A stretch of DNA of 64,000 bases from Candidatus Hebobacterum abditum (GTDB lineage: Bacteria; Armatimonadota; Hebobacteria; Hebobacterales; Hebobacteraceae), in NCBI GenBank assembly GCA_029821875.1, contig JALGXW010000001.1, positions 1-64,000 of the forward strand, written 5' to 3'. A program made the position numbers and the translations under genes. Positions 23,211-31,839 of this stretch are shown here, piece after piece; position 1 is the stretch's first letter; each line of letters begins with the position of its first letter. A model generated the notes under the pieces. The model was not told the DNA's origin. It saw only the letters and a program-made list of their open reading frames with translations, and ran no database searches.

Positions 23211-23757
23211 CTCTCGCCTCGGCTTCCTCGGCTTCCGCGTAAGCGGCCACATAGAAGGTGGCCTGCAGCCGGCCCCCGACCTGTCGGCCGGCCGAGATCT
23301 CGACCCCTTCGACCCAGAGGCGACGAGCGGGCTGCTCGAGCTCGAACATGAGCAGCACGAGATCCGAGAAGTCCGCCTCGACCTGGAAAGTGGCTGGATA
23401 CTTCACGGCGCCATCGGCCATCTCTGGCTCCTCCGGGCGAATGCTGGTGATGGTCAGCCCGGTGTCCACGGCCAGGCGTTCGAGCTGTCTCACCATGTTG
23501 ACTCGGACATCGCCCTCGGGAAACATGAGGGCCTGTATCTCTCCGCGGAGCGCCGCGACGTCATCGCGTGCTGCCTGTGCGGCCTGGTCCATCATCTGCG
23601 AGCGTTCTATGGCGCCATTGAGCGACTCCCTTTCCGAGGAGAGCTCTCGCCCTCTCGCAGTGAGCGGCATCAGCAGTGCGACGAAGTAGAGGAGGACAAC
23701 GACAGCCGCCGCCCCTATTGCCAGTAGTCGCCTCTGTTGCGGTGTGAGTTGCCTCAT
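23197..23757 (-). CDS. T2SS PilO/GspM-like inner-membrane protein
   Basis: A 186-residue bitopic protein with a single N-terminal transmembrane helix (about residues 11-31), a coiled-coil (about 35-75) and a small ferredoxin-like domain ('LERLAVDTGLTITSIRPEEPE', 'VEADFSDLVLLMFELEQ'), the architecture of PilO and GspM. It follows the PilM/PilN fusion gene with a 4-bp overlap (23754-23757), so the two would be translationally coupled and form the assembly platform that links the cytoplasmic ATPase to the periplasmic GspC-like protein. Confidence 0.8.
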   Translation of the reverse strand: MRQLTPQQRRLLAIGAAAVVVLLYFVALLMPLTARGRELSSERESLNGAIERSQMMDQAAQAARDDVAALRGEIQALMFPEGDVRVNMVRQLERLAVDTGLTITSIRPEEPEMADGAVKYPATFQVEADFSDLVLLMFELEQPARRLWVEGVEISAGRQVGGRLQATFYVAAYAEAEEAEARDAQA

Positions 23758-25376
23758 CGGCCTCCTCCCCAGGGCGTCAGGGTCCCGCCGCTAGTCTCCG
23801 GCTCCTGTGTCCACAGCCTGAGTTCCATGGCAAACCTGAGGGAAGCCTGGCCCTTGCTCCCTGACGGCGCGCGGCCGGACACTCGGTCCGCGCCAGTCAA
23901 GTTCACCTCGCTTACGAGTGGTGAGAGACCCAGACGATACTGTAGATCGGCCACCATGGTCGAGCTGGGCGCGGTTCCCCTGAGGTGAAGGAGCTGGCCG
24001 GGCCGTAGAACGAACTCGGTCACAACGATCTCTGTCGGGGAGTACACAGCGATCGTCCGAAGCAGCTCGAGGGCCGTGTAGCGCCGGATGTGGATCGCCT
24101 CCAGGGCTTCGGCTTGTCTCTTGAGCCGGCCGCGCTCTGACAGTACCGTCTCTGCCTCTGCGCGGACCAAAGCAGCGTTTTCGCTCTGCGCCTGCAGTCC
24201 CTTCACGTCGGCTTCCAGATGCCGTACGTCTCGGGCGACGAGCAGGTAGAGAAGCGCCATTGCGATCGCGGCCGCGGCGGCGCTCACCCCGACGGCAGAG
24301 CGCAGCCGCGTCGCTCGGGCCGCCTCGGCCACCTCGGCCGGGAGCAGCGAGACCTTCCATGCGCTCTGCCCGATGGCGTAGGCCGCTGCCGCCATCGCCA
24401 CAAGGCAGTTGTCGGCGGCCTCAGGGCCGCCCCCGATGAGTTCACATCCGGGGAAGATGTCAGCGGCCGACAGGCGAAGCGGCTCGACCCCGAACTCGGC
24501 TGCCAGGTGCTCCACTAGTCCTGGCGTTCTAGACTCTCGCCCGAACAGAAGGATCCGAGAGAGCCCGGCGGGGCCAAAGGATAGGGCCGAACGCCTGATC
24601 TCTCCCACCAGGCTGTCCGCCCATGCCCGGATGGCCGCAGGTTGAGGGCTCCTGGACAACAGCATCAGCCCCTCGTTCTCCTTGAGCGCTTCCGCCTCTT
24701 CGGGGCTTGCGCCGAGGTCCTCCTGAATAGCGCGAATCAGTTGGTTACCACCGACGGCCACCGAGCGCGTCAGCCGGAGCCTCTCTTCCGCCGAGATGTT
24801 GATCGTGGTCGAGCGCGAGCCGACCTCCACTTCCGCACCTAGTCCCGTCGGCTCTCGGCCGCTCATCCTGGCCAGGTCGTCGAGAGCGAGGGCGTCTACA
24901 GTGATGCCGGACACGCGCAGCCCGGCGTCCTCCGTCACCCTCAGGTACTCGCGCACGAGTTCGAGAGGCGCCGCCACTACGAGCACGTCAACGAGCCCTG
25001 ACCCGTCGCCCGACGGCCCCAGCTCCTGGAAGTCGATTATGACCTGGTCGACGGGAAATGGGATATGGTCGGCGAGGTCGTACTCGACGACTCGGCGCAG
25101 TTCGTCGCGTTCGGCCTTCGGATAGGCACTGATCCTGGCCGTCACCTGGCCGCGCGGGAGGACGACCACCGCCGTGCGGGAGCGAATGCCAGCGACGGCC
25201 AGGGCCTCCGCCATCGCCTCCGCAACCGGTTGGCGGTCGCCCCCGACCTCCCATCGGTACCCCGGCGGCAGGTCCTGTTCCGCGAACCTTACGGCGCGAA
25301 TACGGCCGCGCCGCTCGACGAGCTGCGCCACTCTGACTGACTGTGTGCCTATCTCAATGCTGATGGGACCACTCAT
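23754..25376 (-). CDS. T2SS GspL-like protein: PilM and PilN fused in one chain
   Basis: A 540-residue protein. Residues 1-340 have the actin-like PilM/GspL-cytoplasmic fold ('SIEIGTQSVRVAQLV', 'VVEYDLADHIPFPVDQVI', 'VLVVAAPLELVREYL', 'RILLFGRESRTPGLVEHLA'). A transmembrane helix follows at about residue 365, then a coiled-coil and a PilN-like periplasmic domain ('TIAVYSPTEIVVTEFVL', 'HLRGTAPSSTMVADLQYRL'). In type IV pili these are two genes; here the chain matches the domain order of GspL. It lies between gspK and the PilO-like gene. It recruits the GspE ATPase to the platform in the known systems. Confidence 0.85.
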   Translation of the reverse strand: MSGPISIEIGTQSVRVAQLVERRGRIRAVRFAEQDLPPGYRWEVGGDRQPVAEAMAEALAVAGIRSRTAVVVLPRGQVTARISAYPKAERDELRRVVEYDLADHIPFPVDQVIIDFQELGPSGDGSGLVDVLVVAAPLELVREYLRVTEDAGLRVSGITVDALALDDLARMSGREPTGLGAEVEVGSRSTTINISAEERLRLTRSVAVGGNQLIRAIQEDLGASPEEAEALKENEGLMLLSRSPQPAAIRAWADSLVGEIRRSALSFGPAGLSRILLFGRESRTPGLVEHLAAEFGVEPLRLSAADIFPGCELIGGGPEAADNCLVAMAAAAYAIGQSAWKVSLLPAEVAEAARATRLRSAVGVSAAAAAIAMALLYLLVARDVRHLEADVKGLQAQSENAALVRAEAETVLSERGRLKRQAEALEAIHIRRYTALELLRTIAVYSPTEIVVTEFVLRPGQLLHLRGTAPSSTMVADLQYRLGLSPLVSEVNLTGADRVSGRAPSGSKGQASLRFAMELRLWTQEPETSGGTLTPWGGGR

Positions 25377-25388
25377 TGGAGCGTTCAG

Positions 25389-26672
25389 CTACCTCCTCCC
25401 GATGACCCATGCATTCTCGTCCAGGGGTGGCAAGGGCCAGTCCTGCTCCGCCTGCCGAATCACCAGCACCTCTGCCGGACGGCGCCGGAGAAGCGCCGTC
25501 AGTGTGCGGTGTGTGTGCCCGGCATCGGTCCACCCCATGGACTCGACGAGGAAACAAGACGACCTGGTGGTGATATGGTCGATCATCTGCTCAAAGACGT
25601 TCGAGCCGTCGGTAAGGTCCACCAGCAGTTCCACGACCTCACCCAGGGATCGAAACGGCTGCTCGACCCTTCTCGCCACTATGGCCTGGGCGACCTCGTA
25701 CGACCCGCCGGGCAGAGCGCCGATGACCTCGAAAGCCGCTGTGTTGAGATTGACCTTGCCTCGCGCCTCACTGCCCGGCTCAATCGAGACGTAATCGACC
25801 AGGTTGGCGATCGTGCCCCAGTCCAGTCCGGCGACTGTCCGGAGCTGGGCCAGCGAGGTGTAGCCGCTCTGCCCCATCTCGTTCAGCTTGCTCAGACCCT
25901 CGAAGATCACGTCAGGCTTGTACATGACGAACAGAGAGCCAAGCCTATTGTCCACCGAGATGCGAAAGGCCTCCTCATTCCAGTTGCGGAACTCGTTCAA
26001 GCTCATGCGCGGCTCACCGTTCGGATCCGTGTTCGGCGACTCGGAGTCGACCGTGACGAGATCCGCGAGGCCTATCCTCTCCTCGGAACCGAAGTACATC
26101 TGTGGGGTCACTCCGCGAACGAGCAGCAGCTCCCCCGGCGTCTGGAAGGGAGCATCCCGGGGGATATACGGGTAAGGGAGTCCCGCGTAGTCGGCGGACT
26201 CCGCTCCCTCTGGCGTCAGGCCCTCCCCGCGATCTCTCCAATCCTGGACTGACGCCGCCGCCACTGGATCGCCCGTCAGGCGCAGCAGCATCTCATAGTC
26301 GGCCTCATTGACATCAATCCGCCCACATGCGTCATGGACCCGAACACGGTAGAAGCCGCTGCGGAGCTCGTGCGGAAGATCGAGCGGGCGCTCCGCCCAC
26401 GGACCCCAGCCATCCAGCAGTGTGTCGGCTGTCCGATCATCATAGAGCAAGATCGCGCGCGCCTGGTTCAGACCAGCTTCCGCCAGGAACAACGCCTGCG
26501 TTCGGTCCAGGCTCGTCCTGGAGGCGAGCAACTCGACGCGGACGGCCGCCGTGATCGCAACCGCCAACACGGCCAGCAGCGTGACGGCAAAGACGGCGAG
26601 GATCAGCACGACGCCGCGCCGCCTGTGGTCCCTGCTAGCGGGTCGGTATTGACAGAACGGTCTGATATGCAT
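25389..26672 (-). CDS. gspK: T2SS minor pseudopilin GspK
   Basis: The 427-residue pseudopilin has the large size typical of GspK. The N-terminal helix follows 'RRRGVVLILAVFAVTLLAVL' and lacks the Glu at position +5 that other pseudopilins have, which is diagnostic for GspK. The globular part contains 'GRIDVNEADYEMLLRLTG' and 'GKVNLNTAAFEVIGALPG', the helix-hairpin-helix-like GspK repeats. In known systems GspK caps the pseudopilus tip with GspI and GspJ. The start at 26672 overlaps the end of gspJ by 38 bp, and the next gene starts only 12 bp after the stop. A longer N-terminal extension (to 26735) has no support. Confidence 0.88.
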   Translation of the reverse strand: MHIRPFCQYRPASRDHRRRGVVLILAVFAVTLLAVLAVAITAAVRVELLASRTSLDRTQALFLAEAGLNQARAILLYDDRTADTLLDGWGPWAERPLDLPHELRSGFYRVRVHDACGRIDVNEADYEMLLRLTGDPVAAASVQDWRDRGEGLTPEGAESADYAGLPYPYIPRDAPFQTPGELLLVRGVTPQMYFGSEERIGLADLVTVDSESPNTDPNGEPRMSLNEFRNWNEEAFRISVDNRLGSLFVMYKPDVIFEGLSKLNEMGQSGYTSLAQLRTVAGLDWGTIANLVDYVSIEPGSEARGKVNLNTAAFEVIGALPGGSYEVAQAIVARRVEQPFRSLGEVVELLVDLTDGSNVFEQMIDHITTRSSCFLVESMGWTDAGHTHRTLTALLRRRPAEVLVIRQAEQDWPLPPLDENAWVIGRR

Positions 26673-27369
26673 GTTCGTTCTCGCGCGCGTCGAGCAGACA
26701 CAGCTCGACTGCAACGGCCTCCGGCAGACGCACATTGTCTTCTGTCGTCGCCCATGTTGCGAGCCACTCGAAGCCGTCGAAGTACCTGAGGTTCACCTCG
26801 ATGACTGACTCGGCGACCAGCTCATCACTCACGCACTGGCTGACTGAGCGCTTCTCCTCGAGCCATTCCCGGACGGGGGCTACCCACGTCGTCCGGTAGA
26901 GGCCGCCGAAGCGCTCGGACGTCGGCTCGCGTATCTCATAGCGGACCGCCACGAAATCCGTCACCGGCGGCTCGATCGGCTGCAGGGCCGGCATCAAGTC
27001 CTGCGCGGGAAGCAGAGCGGCCCGCGTGATGGTGCTGCTCTCTGTCGAGAACTCGAGCAGTTCCTGGTTATCCTCCTGCGAGTCCTGCTCTGTGCCTGCG
27101 CGGCCGAGGAAGTAGCCTCCCCTGCGATGCAGCCCCAGGTAGCACCCGCGAATGTCTCGCGTCAGCAGCGCGAACGTCGCTCGCGCCTCTTGGTTGAGGT
27201 CGGCGGTCTCCCGCGCCCTGTCCCATACCTTCAGGCACGTTGAGATGCTCAACGCGATCCCGCCGATCAGGACGACCACAAATGTCATGGCGATGGTCAA
27301 CTCGAGCAGCGTGAAGCCGGCTCGGCTTCGCGCTGGTCTAGAAGACGTTCGTTGAGAACCAGGTCTCAC
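26635..27369 (-). CDS. gspJ: T2SS minor pseudopilin GspJ
   Basis: A prepilin-type N-terminal signal is visible ('RAGFTLLELTIAMTFVVVLIG': Gly|Phe with Glu+5) after a short basic leader, then ~200 residues of globular domain with 'LNQEARATFALLTRDIRG' and 'SVIEVNLRYFDGFEW', typical of GspJ/PilW-like proteins. A GTG at 27369 gives a leader of normal length; the open frame further upstream would overlap gspI extensively and has no prepilin-like character. Even so the ends overlap by 32 bp. Minor tip pseudopilin. Confidence 0.82.
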   Translation of the reverse strand: MRPGSQRTSSRPARSRAGFTLLELTIAMTFVVVLIGGIALSISTCLKVWDRARETADLNQEARATFALLTRDIRGCYLGLHRRGGYFLGRAGTEQDSQEDNQELLEFSTESSTITRAALLPAQDLMPALQPIEPPVTDFVAVRYEIREPTSERFGGLYRTTWVAPVREWLEEKRSVSQCVSDELVAESVIEVNLRYFDGFEWLATWATTEDNVRLPEAVAVELCLLDARENEHAYQTVLSIPTR

Positions 27370-27748
27370 GTGCTCGTCCAGCCTCGGGAGCAATGATGAC
27401 CAAATCGACTCGGACCACGTTGAAGTCGTCCGGCTTCTCGTGGAACAGCTCCCACTGGTAGTCAGGATGGGCGGGACCGAAGTCGCCGCGCTGCCGGCCC
27501 GCCGAGATTCCTTCGGCTCCCAGCAGTTGGATCTCCGCCAGCTTCTCCTGCGCAAGGAGAGTTACGATCGTGTCATTCGTAGAGACGCGCGTCACACGGC
27601 TCGCCATCGAGAATGCCGTCAGGGCGCCCAGCAATCCTATTGCGAGCAGCACCGTTGCCACGAGCACCTCGACGAGGGTGAAGGCGTGTGCTCCGCGCGG
27701 CTGGGCGGCACAGCGAGACATCGAGGCTAGGGGGGCCCTGCTAGTCAT
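27338..27748 (-). CDS. gspI: T2SS minor pseudopilin GspI
   Basis: A 136-residue prepilin-like protein. The processing region is 'HAFTLVEVLVATVLLAIGLL', with Ala rather than Gly at -1, followed by Phe and Glu+5. The pseudopilin C-terminal domain includes 'LLAQEKLAEIQLLG', a hallmark of GspI/PilV. The ATG at 27748 overlaps the gspH stop by 8 bp, suggesting coupled translation. The Ala at -1 is tolerated by some prepilin peptidases but is unusual. Confidence 0.82.
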   Translation of the reverse strand: MTSRAPLASMSRCAAQPRGAHAFTLVEVLVATVLLAIGLLGALTAFSMASRVTRVSTNDTIVTLLAQEKLAEIQLLGAEGISAGRQRGDFGPAHPDYQWELFHEKPDDFNVVRVDLVIIAPEAGRARETWFSTNVF

Positions 27749-28265
27749 CGATCCGGACTCTCCCCGTGGCCGGCGAAACCGCGACTCGGACCTCCCGCCC
27801 GCGCCCCCCACCGAGCACCATCACGACGCCGTCCGTGCGCCCGTCAGGGTAGAAGTAGATGTCCGTTCGTGCCACATCGCGCTGTTCGCTGCCACGCACC
27901 TCGAGGCTCATCAGGCTAAGATGCTCCGGCACTCGCACCACGCGCTTGCCGAGCAGGGGAAGGGGGTCAAAGGCTGTTCGGTCCACCTCTGGCGCCAACT
28001 GGATCTCCGGGAAGAAGGCGTGCCGGTTGGGCTCGAAGACGACGCGGACGAGCCGCCCGCGCGCGACGGCCTCCGCGTGGGCGGCTGTGAACATGCCGAC
28101 GAGCTGCCGCACGGCGGTTCGCTCGCGCGTTCCCCTGAGAACGCCGCCGAAGCTGGGCCGCAACGCGAAGAACGCGATCGTGATGATCGTCATCACGATC
28201 AGCAGTTCGATGAGCGTGAAGCCCAAGTTGCGCCGGGCCGGTTGCGCCCGTGTGGCATATGGCAA
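27741..28265 (-). CDS. gspH: T2SS pseudopilin GspH
   Basis: 174 residues. The prepilin signal 'RRNLGFTLIELLIVMTIITIA' has Gly|Phe and Glu+5. The globular domain has 'RTAVRQLVGMFTAAHAEAVARG' and a beta-rich tail ('IYFYPDGRTDGVVMVLGG', the standard GspH/FimT 'F.pdG' element). Minor pseudopilin between gspG (9 bp upstream) and gspI (overlapping). Confidence 0.85.
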   Translation of the reverse strand: MPYATRAQPARRNLGFTLIELLIVMTIITIAFFALRPSFGGVLRGTRERTAVRQLVGMFTAAHAEAVARGRLVRVVFEPNRHAFFPEIQLAPEVDRTAFDPLPLLGKRVVRVPEHLSLMSLEVRGSEQRDVARTDIYFYPDGRTDGVVMVLGGGRGREVRVAVSPATGRVRIDD

Positions 28266-28274
28266 GGTGACGGA

Positions 28275-28727
28275 TCACTCCTCGTCGGCGTTGGTTATGT
28301 CCTGTGCGAACTCGTCCGTCCCGCCGGGCCTGTCGTCCGCGGCGTAACAGACGATGTCGTAGCTGTCGGGATTGAGCTGGCCCGGGAAGCGATACTCATA
28401 GGGATTGCCCCAGGGATCAATGGGTGACTTCCGCACGTAGGGCCCGTTCCAGTTTCGGGGAACGGGGGCGGTCGCTGGTTTCCTGCGAAGCGCTGCCAGC
28501 CCTTGCTCAGTCGTCGGCGGGAATCCATTGTCGGCCTCGTAGAGGTCTATGGCCGTCTCCAATGTCTTGATGTCCTGGATGGCGCGGGCGCGCTGGGCCA
28601 TCTTGGTGCGGTTCAGGATCTGCAGCGTAACCGCGCCGGCCAAAATGGCTATGATGGTCATCACGACGACCAGTTCGATCAGGGTAAACCCGCTGGTTCG
28701 GGAAGCTCTTGCTCGCCAGCGTCGCAC
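28275..28727 (-). CDS. gspG: T2SS major pseudopilin GspG
   Basis: 150 residues with the classic prepilin signal 'TSGFTLIELVVVMTIIAILAG' and the GspG signature 'LETAIDLYEADNGFPPTTEQG', 'GPYVRKSPIDPWGNPYEY' and a C-terminal 'FPGQLNPDSYDIVCYAADD' calcium-loop region. The start is GTG with GGGAG eight nt upstream. Major subunit of the periplasmic pseudopilus that pushes substrates through the secretin. Lies 17 bp after gspF. Confidence 0.92.
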   Translation of the reverse strand: MRRWRARASRTSGFTLIELVVVMTIIAILAGAVTLQILNRTKMAQRARAIQDIKTLETAIDLYEADNGFPPTTEQGLAALRRKPATAPVPRNWNGPYVRKSPIDPWGNPYEYRFPGQLNPDSYDIVCYAADDRPGGTDEFAQDITNADEE

Positions 28728-28744
28728 TTTGATCGCTCCCTTTG

Positions 28745-29962
28745 CTAGCGACCTATCGTCGCGTTGATCTGGAAGATCGGTAGGAGAACGGCGAGGACAA
28801 TGAACCCGACGATGAGGCCCATGATGATAATCACGATGGGTTCCAGCAGCGTCGTGAGGCGGCCCAAGGTGCTGTCTACCTCGAAGTCCAGACTGTCCGC
28901 CACGCGGGCCATCATCTCGGGCAGCTGGCCCGTCTCCTCGCCGACGCCTGCCATGTGGATCAGAAGCGGGGGGAAGGCGCCGCTGTGCTCGAGGGATAGC
29001 GCCAAGCCGGTCCCTTCCCGCACCTCGTCGCGCATCGACTCCACAGCGCGTGCCATAGGTCGATTGCCCACCGCGTTGCCGCTGATTTCCAGGGCCGCCA
29101 GGATCGGCACCCCGCCGCCAAGCATCGTGCCGAATGTTCGCGCCAATCGCGATACCGCCATCTTGTGCCAGACTGGCCCGAGCAGCGGCACTCTCAGCCC
29201 AAGCAGGTCGAGCTTCTCGCGGCCTGCTTCAGTTCCAGCGTACCACCGGACACCGACAATCATCAGGACGATGAGGAGGAGAATCGCCCACCAGATGTGA
29301 CTCAGGACGCCGGCGATGGCGAGCAGTGCCTGCGTGATGAGTGGCAAGGTCTGCTCCATCTCTTCGAATAGCGTCGCCAGCTTGGGGATGAGGAACCCGA
29401 TGATGAAAGCCACGGCGCCGACGGCGACCGTCATCAGAACCGCGGGATAGAGAAGGGCCGAGATGATCTGAGACCTCCGCTGCATGGACTTCTCGAGGAA
29501 GTCGGCCAGGCGCAGCAGGACGACGTCGAGATGGCCGCTGGTCTCCCCGGCCCGCACCATGTTGACGTAGAGGGCCGGGAAGTGCCGAGGGTGCCTTGCG
29601 AGAGAGTCCGAGAGCGGCCGCCCCTGCTGCACATCGGCGCGGATGGCCTCCAAGAGGTCTCGCAGCGCCACCGAATCTGCCTGCTCCACGAGCACCGACA
29701 AGCTGCGAAACATAGGGAGCCTCGCCGCAGTCATGTCGGCGAGCTGCCGCGTCATCACGACGATGTCGATGCCGCTGACTCCGCGGCGCCGGCGAGCCCC
29801 GGCCGGCCGCCCCAGGGCGACCGCGGCCGCCTCCTCCACTCGGGAGGGGAAGTACCCCATGTCGCGCAGGCGGCGCTTCACGTCTTCAGGATTCTCGGCT
29901 GCGATTTCCCCGGCGACCCGCTTGCCTGACCGGTCTAGCGCAACGTACTGGAATCGCGCCAT
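28745..29962 (-). CDS. gspF: T2SS inner-membrane platform protein GspF
   Basis: 405 residues with two GspF/PilC domains, each with a cytoplasmic helical bundle ('MTRQLADMTAARLPMFRSL', 'RLARTFGTMLGGGVPILAALE') and the three transmembrane segments expected for the family. Ends with 'LLEPIVIIIMGLIVGFIVLAVLLPIFQI'. The start at 29962 (MARFQYVALD) is 1 nt from the gspE stop, so the two are coupled; the upstream in-frame extension is inside gspE. Platform protein contacted by the GspE ATPase. Confidence 0.92.
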   Translation of the reverse strand: MARFQYVALDRSGKRVAGEIAAENPEDVKRRLRDMGYFPSRVEEAAAVALGRPAGARRRRGVSGIDIVVMTRQLADMTAARLPMFRSLSVLVEQADSVALRDLLEAIRADVQQGRPLSDSLARHPRHFPALYVNMVRAGETSGHLDVVLLRLADFLEKSMQRRSQIISALLYPAVLMTVAVGAVAFIIGFLIPKLATLFEEMEQTLPLITQALLAIAGVLSHIWWAILLLIVLMIVGVRWYAGTEAGREKLDLLGLRVPLLGPVWHKMAVSRLARTFGTMLGGGVPILAALEISGNAVGNRPMARAVESMRDEVREGTGLALSLEHSGAFPPLLIHMAGVGEETGQLPEMMARVADSLDFEVDSTLGRLTTLLEPIVIIIMGLIVGFIVLAVLLPIFQINATIGR

Positions 29963-29963
29963 G

Positions 29964-31652
29964 CTAGATCTCATCCCGCTGGCAGACTCGCACCAGCTCT
30001 TCGATCGTGGTCTGGCCATCCAGGACCTTGGTGCGGCCGTCCGCCAGCAAGGTCCGCATCCCCTTGCCCACGGCGCGCTGCTTTACCTCGTTGGCCGAAA
30101 CCTTGTCAAGGATCTGCCGAGTCACATCGTCATCCACCAGCAGTAGCTCAAAGACCCCTGTGCGACCCAAGTAGCCGTTGCGGCACGATTCGCAGGCAGC
30201 GGCCCTGTAGAGCGTCATGGCGCCGGCCTGGTCTGCCGGCACAGAGACCTCGCGCAAGTCCTCCGGCGTCGGCTGAAACGGCTGCTTGCAGTTAGGGCAG
30301 AGCAGGCGCACGAGTCGCTGGGCCAGCACGCCGACCAGCGATGATGCAACGAGGTAGGGTTCGATGCCCATGTCGAGCAAGCGTGTAATGGCACCCGGCG
30401 CGTCGTTGGTGTGCACGGTGCTGAAGACGAGGTGCCCCGTGAGAGCGGCGTGGATCGCGATATCCGCGGTCTCCCGATCGCGGACCTCGCCCACCATGAC
30501 GACATCCGGATCCTGCCGGACAATGTGGCGCAGCCCGGAGGCAAACGTGAGACCGATCTCCGGCCGGACTCCGATCTGGTTCGCGCCCGGGAGCTCGTAC
30601 TCGACCGGCTCCTCGATCGTGATGACTTTCTTCTCGGGAGAGTAGATCTCGTTCAGCGCACCATAGAGCGTCGTCGTCTTCCCGGAGCCGGTGGGTCCGG
30701 TCACCAGGATGATTCCGTGAGGACGAGAGATCAGTCGCCGGAAAAGCTCGAACGTGTCCCGCCTCATCCCCAGTTCGGTAAGCTCCATCAGGCCTGCCTT
30801 ACGGTCGAGCAGGCGAATCACGGCGCTCTCGCCGTGAAGTGTGGGGATCGTTGACACGCGCAGGTCGATCATGCGATCGCCGAGCTTGATTCTGACTCGG
30901 CCGTCCTGGGGGAGGCGGCGCTCTGCGATGTCCATGTCGGCCATGATCTTCACGCGGGAGATGATGGCCGGATGGAGGTGCCGCGGGGGGGAGGAGGCAT
31001 CGTGAAGCATACCGTCCACGCGGTAACGCACCCGCAGCTCCCGTTCGTGAGGCTCGAGGTGAACGTCCGAGGCCCGCTCCTGTATCGCCTGGTGCAGTAT
31101 GAGGTTGACCAGCTTGATGACCAGCGCTTCTCTGGCCATCTTCTGGAGGTCGGCGATCTCGAGATCTTCCTCTGCGACATCCTCTCGCTGCATATCGTCG
31201 ATGTCACGGAACATCTTCGCCATGTAGGACTGCTCGATGGCCTCGGTGATCTTGCGCCGCGGGCTGACGACGGCCCGAACATCGCGGCGCGTCAGCAAAC
31301 GGAGGTCATCGAGCACCGTCACGTCGAAAGGATCGGCCATCGCGACCACGAGCGTGTGGTCCTCTTCCCGCAGCGGCACGACCTGATGGCGCATGGCGAA
31401 CTCGCTCGGCACCTCGGCCAGAAGCGAGACGTCGATGTCGCGGTCGATCTCGGGCACAAACTCCAGCCCCAGGTGTCGGGCGACGGCGGCGAAGATGTCG
31501 GCCTCGTCCGCCAGACCCAGGCGCACGAGGCTCTCGTCCAACCTCTCCACGTCGTCGTTGCGGGAGGCAGCAGCCGTCTCGAGCTGGTCCCGCGTCACCA
31601 GGCCGGCGCCCACCAGAACCTCTGCCAGCAGGTCAGAGGATAGCTGGGCCAT
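29964..31652 (-). CDS. gspE: T2SS ATPase GspE
   Basis: 562 residues. The N-terminal MshEN-like domain (about residues 1-150) contains 'LLAEVLVGAGLVTRDQLETA' and 'LVRLGLADEADIFAAVARHLG'. The AAA-like ATPase core has Walker A 'GPTGSGKTTTLYGALN' (about residue 320), the Asp box 'VITIEEPVEYELP' and Walker B 'DVVMVGEVRDRETADIA', followed by 'TGHLVFSTVHTNDA' and a zinc-binding tetracysteine module ('CPNCKQ' about 453, 'CESCRNG' about 488). Powers pseudopilus assembly. AGAAGGAG lies 7 nt before the ATG. First gene of the operon, behind a structured leader. Confidence 0.94.
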   Translation of the reverse strand: MAQLSSDLLAEVLVGAGLVTRDQLETAAASRNDDVERLDESLVRLGLADEADIFAAVARHLGLEFVPEIDRDIDVSLLAEVPSEFAMRHQVVPLREEDHTLVVAMADPFDVTVLDDLRLLTRRDVRAVVSPRRKITEAIEQSYMAKMFRDIDDMQREDVAEEDLEIADLQKMAREALVIKLVNLILHQAIQERASDVHLEPHERELRVRYRVDGMLHDASSPPRHLHPAIISRVKIMADMDIAERRLPQDGRVRIKLGDRMIDLRVSTIPTLHGESAVIRLLDRKAGLMELTELGMRRDTFELFRRLISRPHGIILVTGPTGSGKTTTLYGALNEIYSPEKKVITIEEPVEYELPGANQIGVRPEIGLTFASGLRHIVRQDPDVVMVGEVRDRETADIAIHAALTGHLVFSTVHTNDAPGAITRLLDMGIEPYLVASSLVGVLAQRLVRLLCPNCKQPFQPTPEDLREVSVPADQAGAMTLYRAAACESCRNGYLGRTGVFELLLVDDDVTRQILDKVSANEVKQRAVGKGMRTLLADGRTKVLDGQTTIEELVRVCQRDEI

Positions 31653-31680
31653 TCAGAATCTCCTTCTAGCAACAAATAAG

Positions 31681-31699
31681 GGAGGGGATTCGTCCCTCC
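31681..31699 (-). terminator. Attenuator-like hairpin in the gspE leader
   Basis: GGAGGG pairs with CCCTCC around a short loop (extra G-T pair). Read on the minus strand it is followed by CTTATTTGTT, a T-rich tail, just 29 nt before the gspE start codon. A possible intrinsic terminator within the leader, i.e. attenuation. Confidence 0.45.
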
Positions 31700-31715
31700 G
31701 TTACCGTATTAGACA

Positions 31716-31746
31716 CGTGTCCGGCCGGCAAGTTCGGCCGAACACG
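31716..31746. promoter_or_regulatory. Imperfect palindrome between gspE and pepA
   Basis: CGTGT-c-CGGCC, a 9-nt centre, GGCCG-a-ACACG: ten paired positions and one mismatch. Located in the divergent intergenic region and inside the predicted gspE leader. Could be an operator or an RNA stem upstream of the attenuator-like hairpin. Confidence 0.45.
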
Positions 31747-31773
31747 GGCGCTCCTGGGGCGACGCCAGCTTCG

Positions 31774-31802
31774 ATTATACCGGAATCAGCTGTCTCTTAC
31801 TA
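31774..31802 (-). promoter_or_regulatory. Probable promoter of the T2SS operon
   Basis: A perfect TATAAT (minus strand, 31774-31779) with a weak -35 match TAGTAA (31797-31802) at 17-bp spacing. A start near 31766 would give a ~115-nt leader containing the palindrome and the terminator-like hairpin before gspE. Confidence 0.4.
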
Positions 31803-31839
31803 GCGTGCCTCTCGTGCCCGTAGAAGGGAGGGTGTCTGC

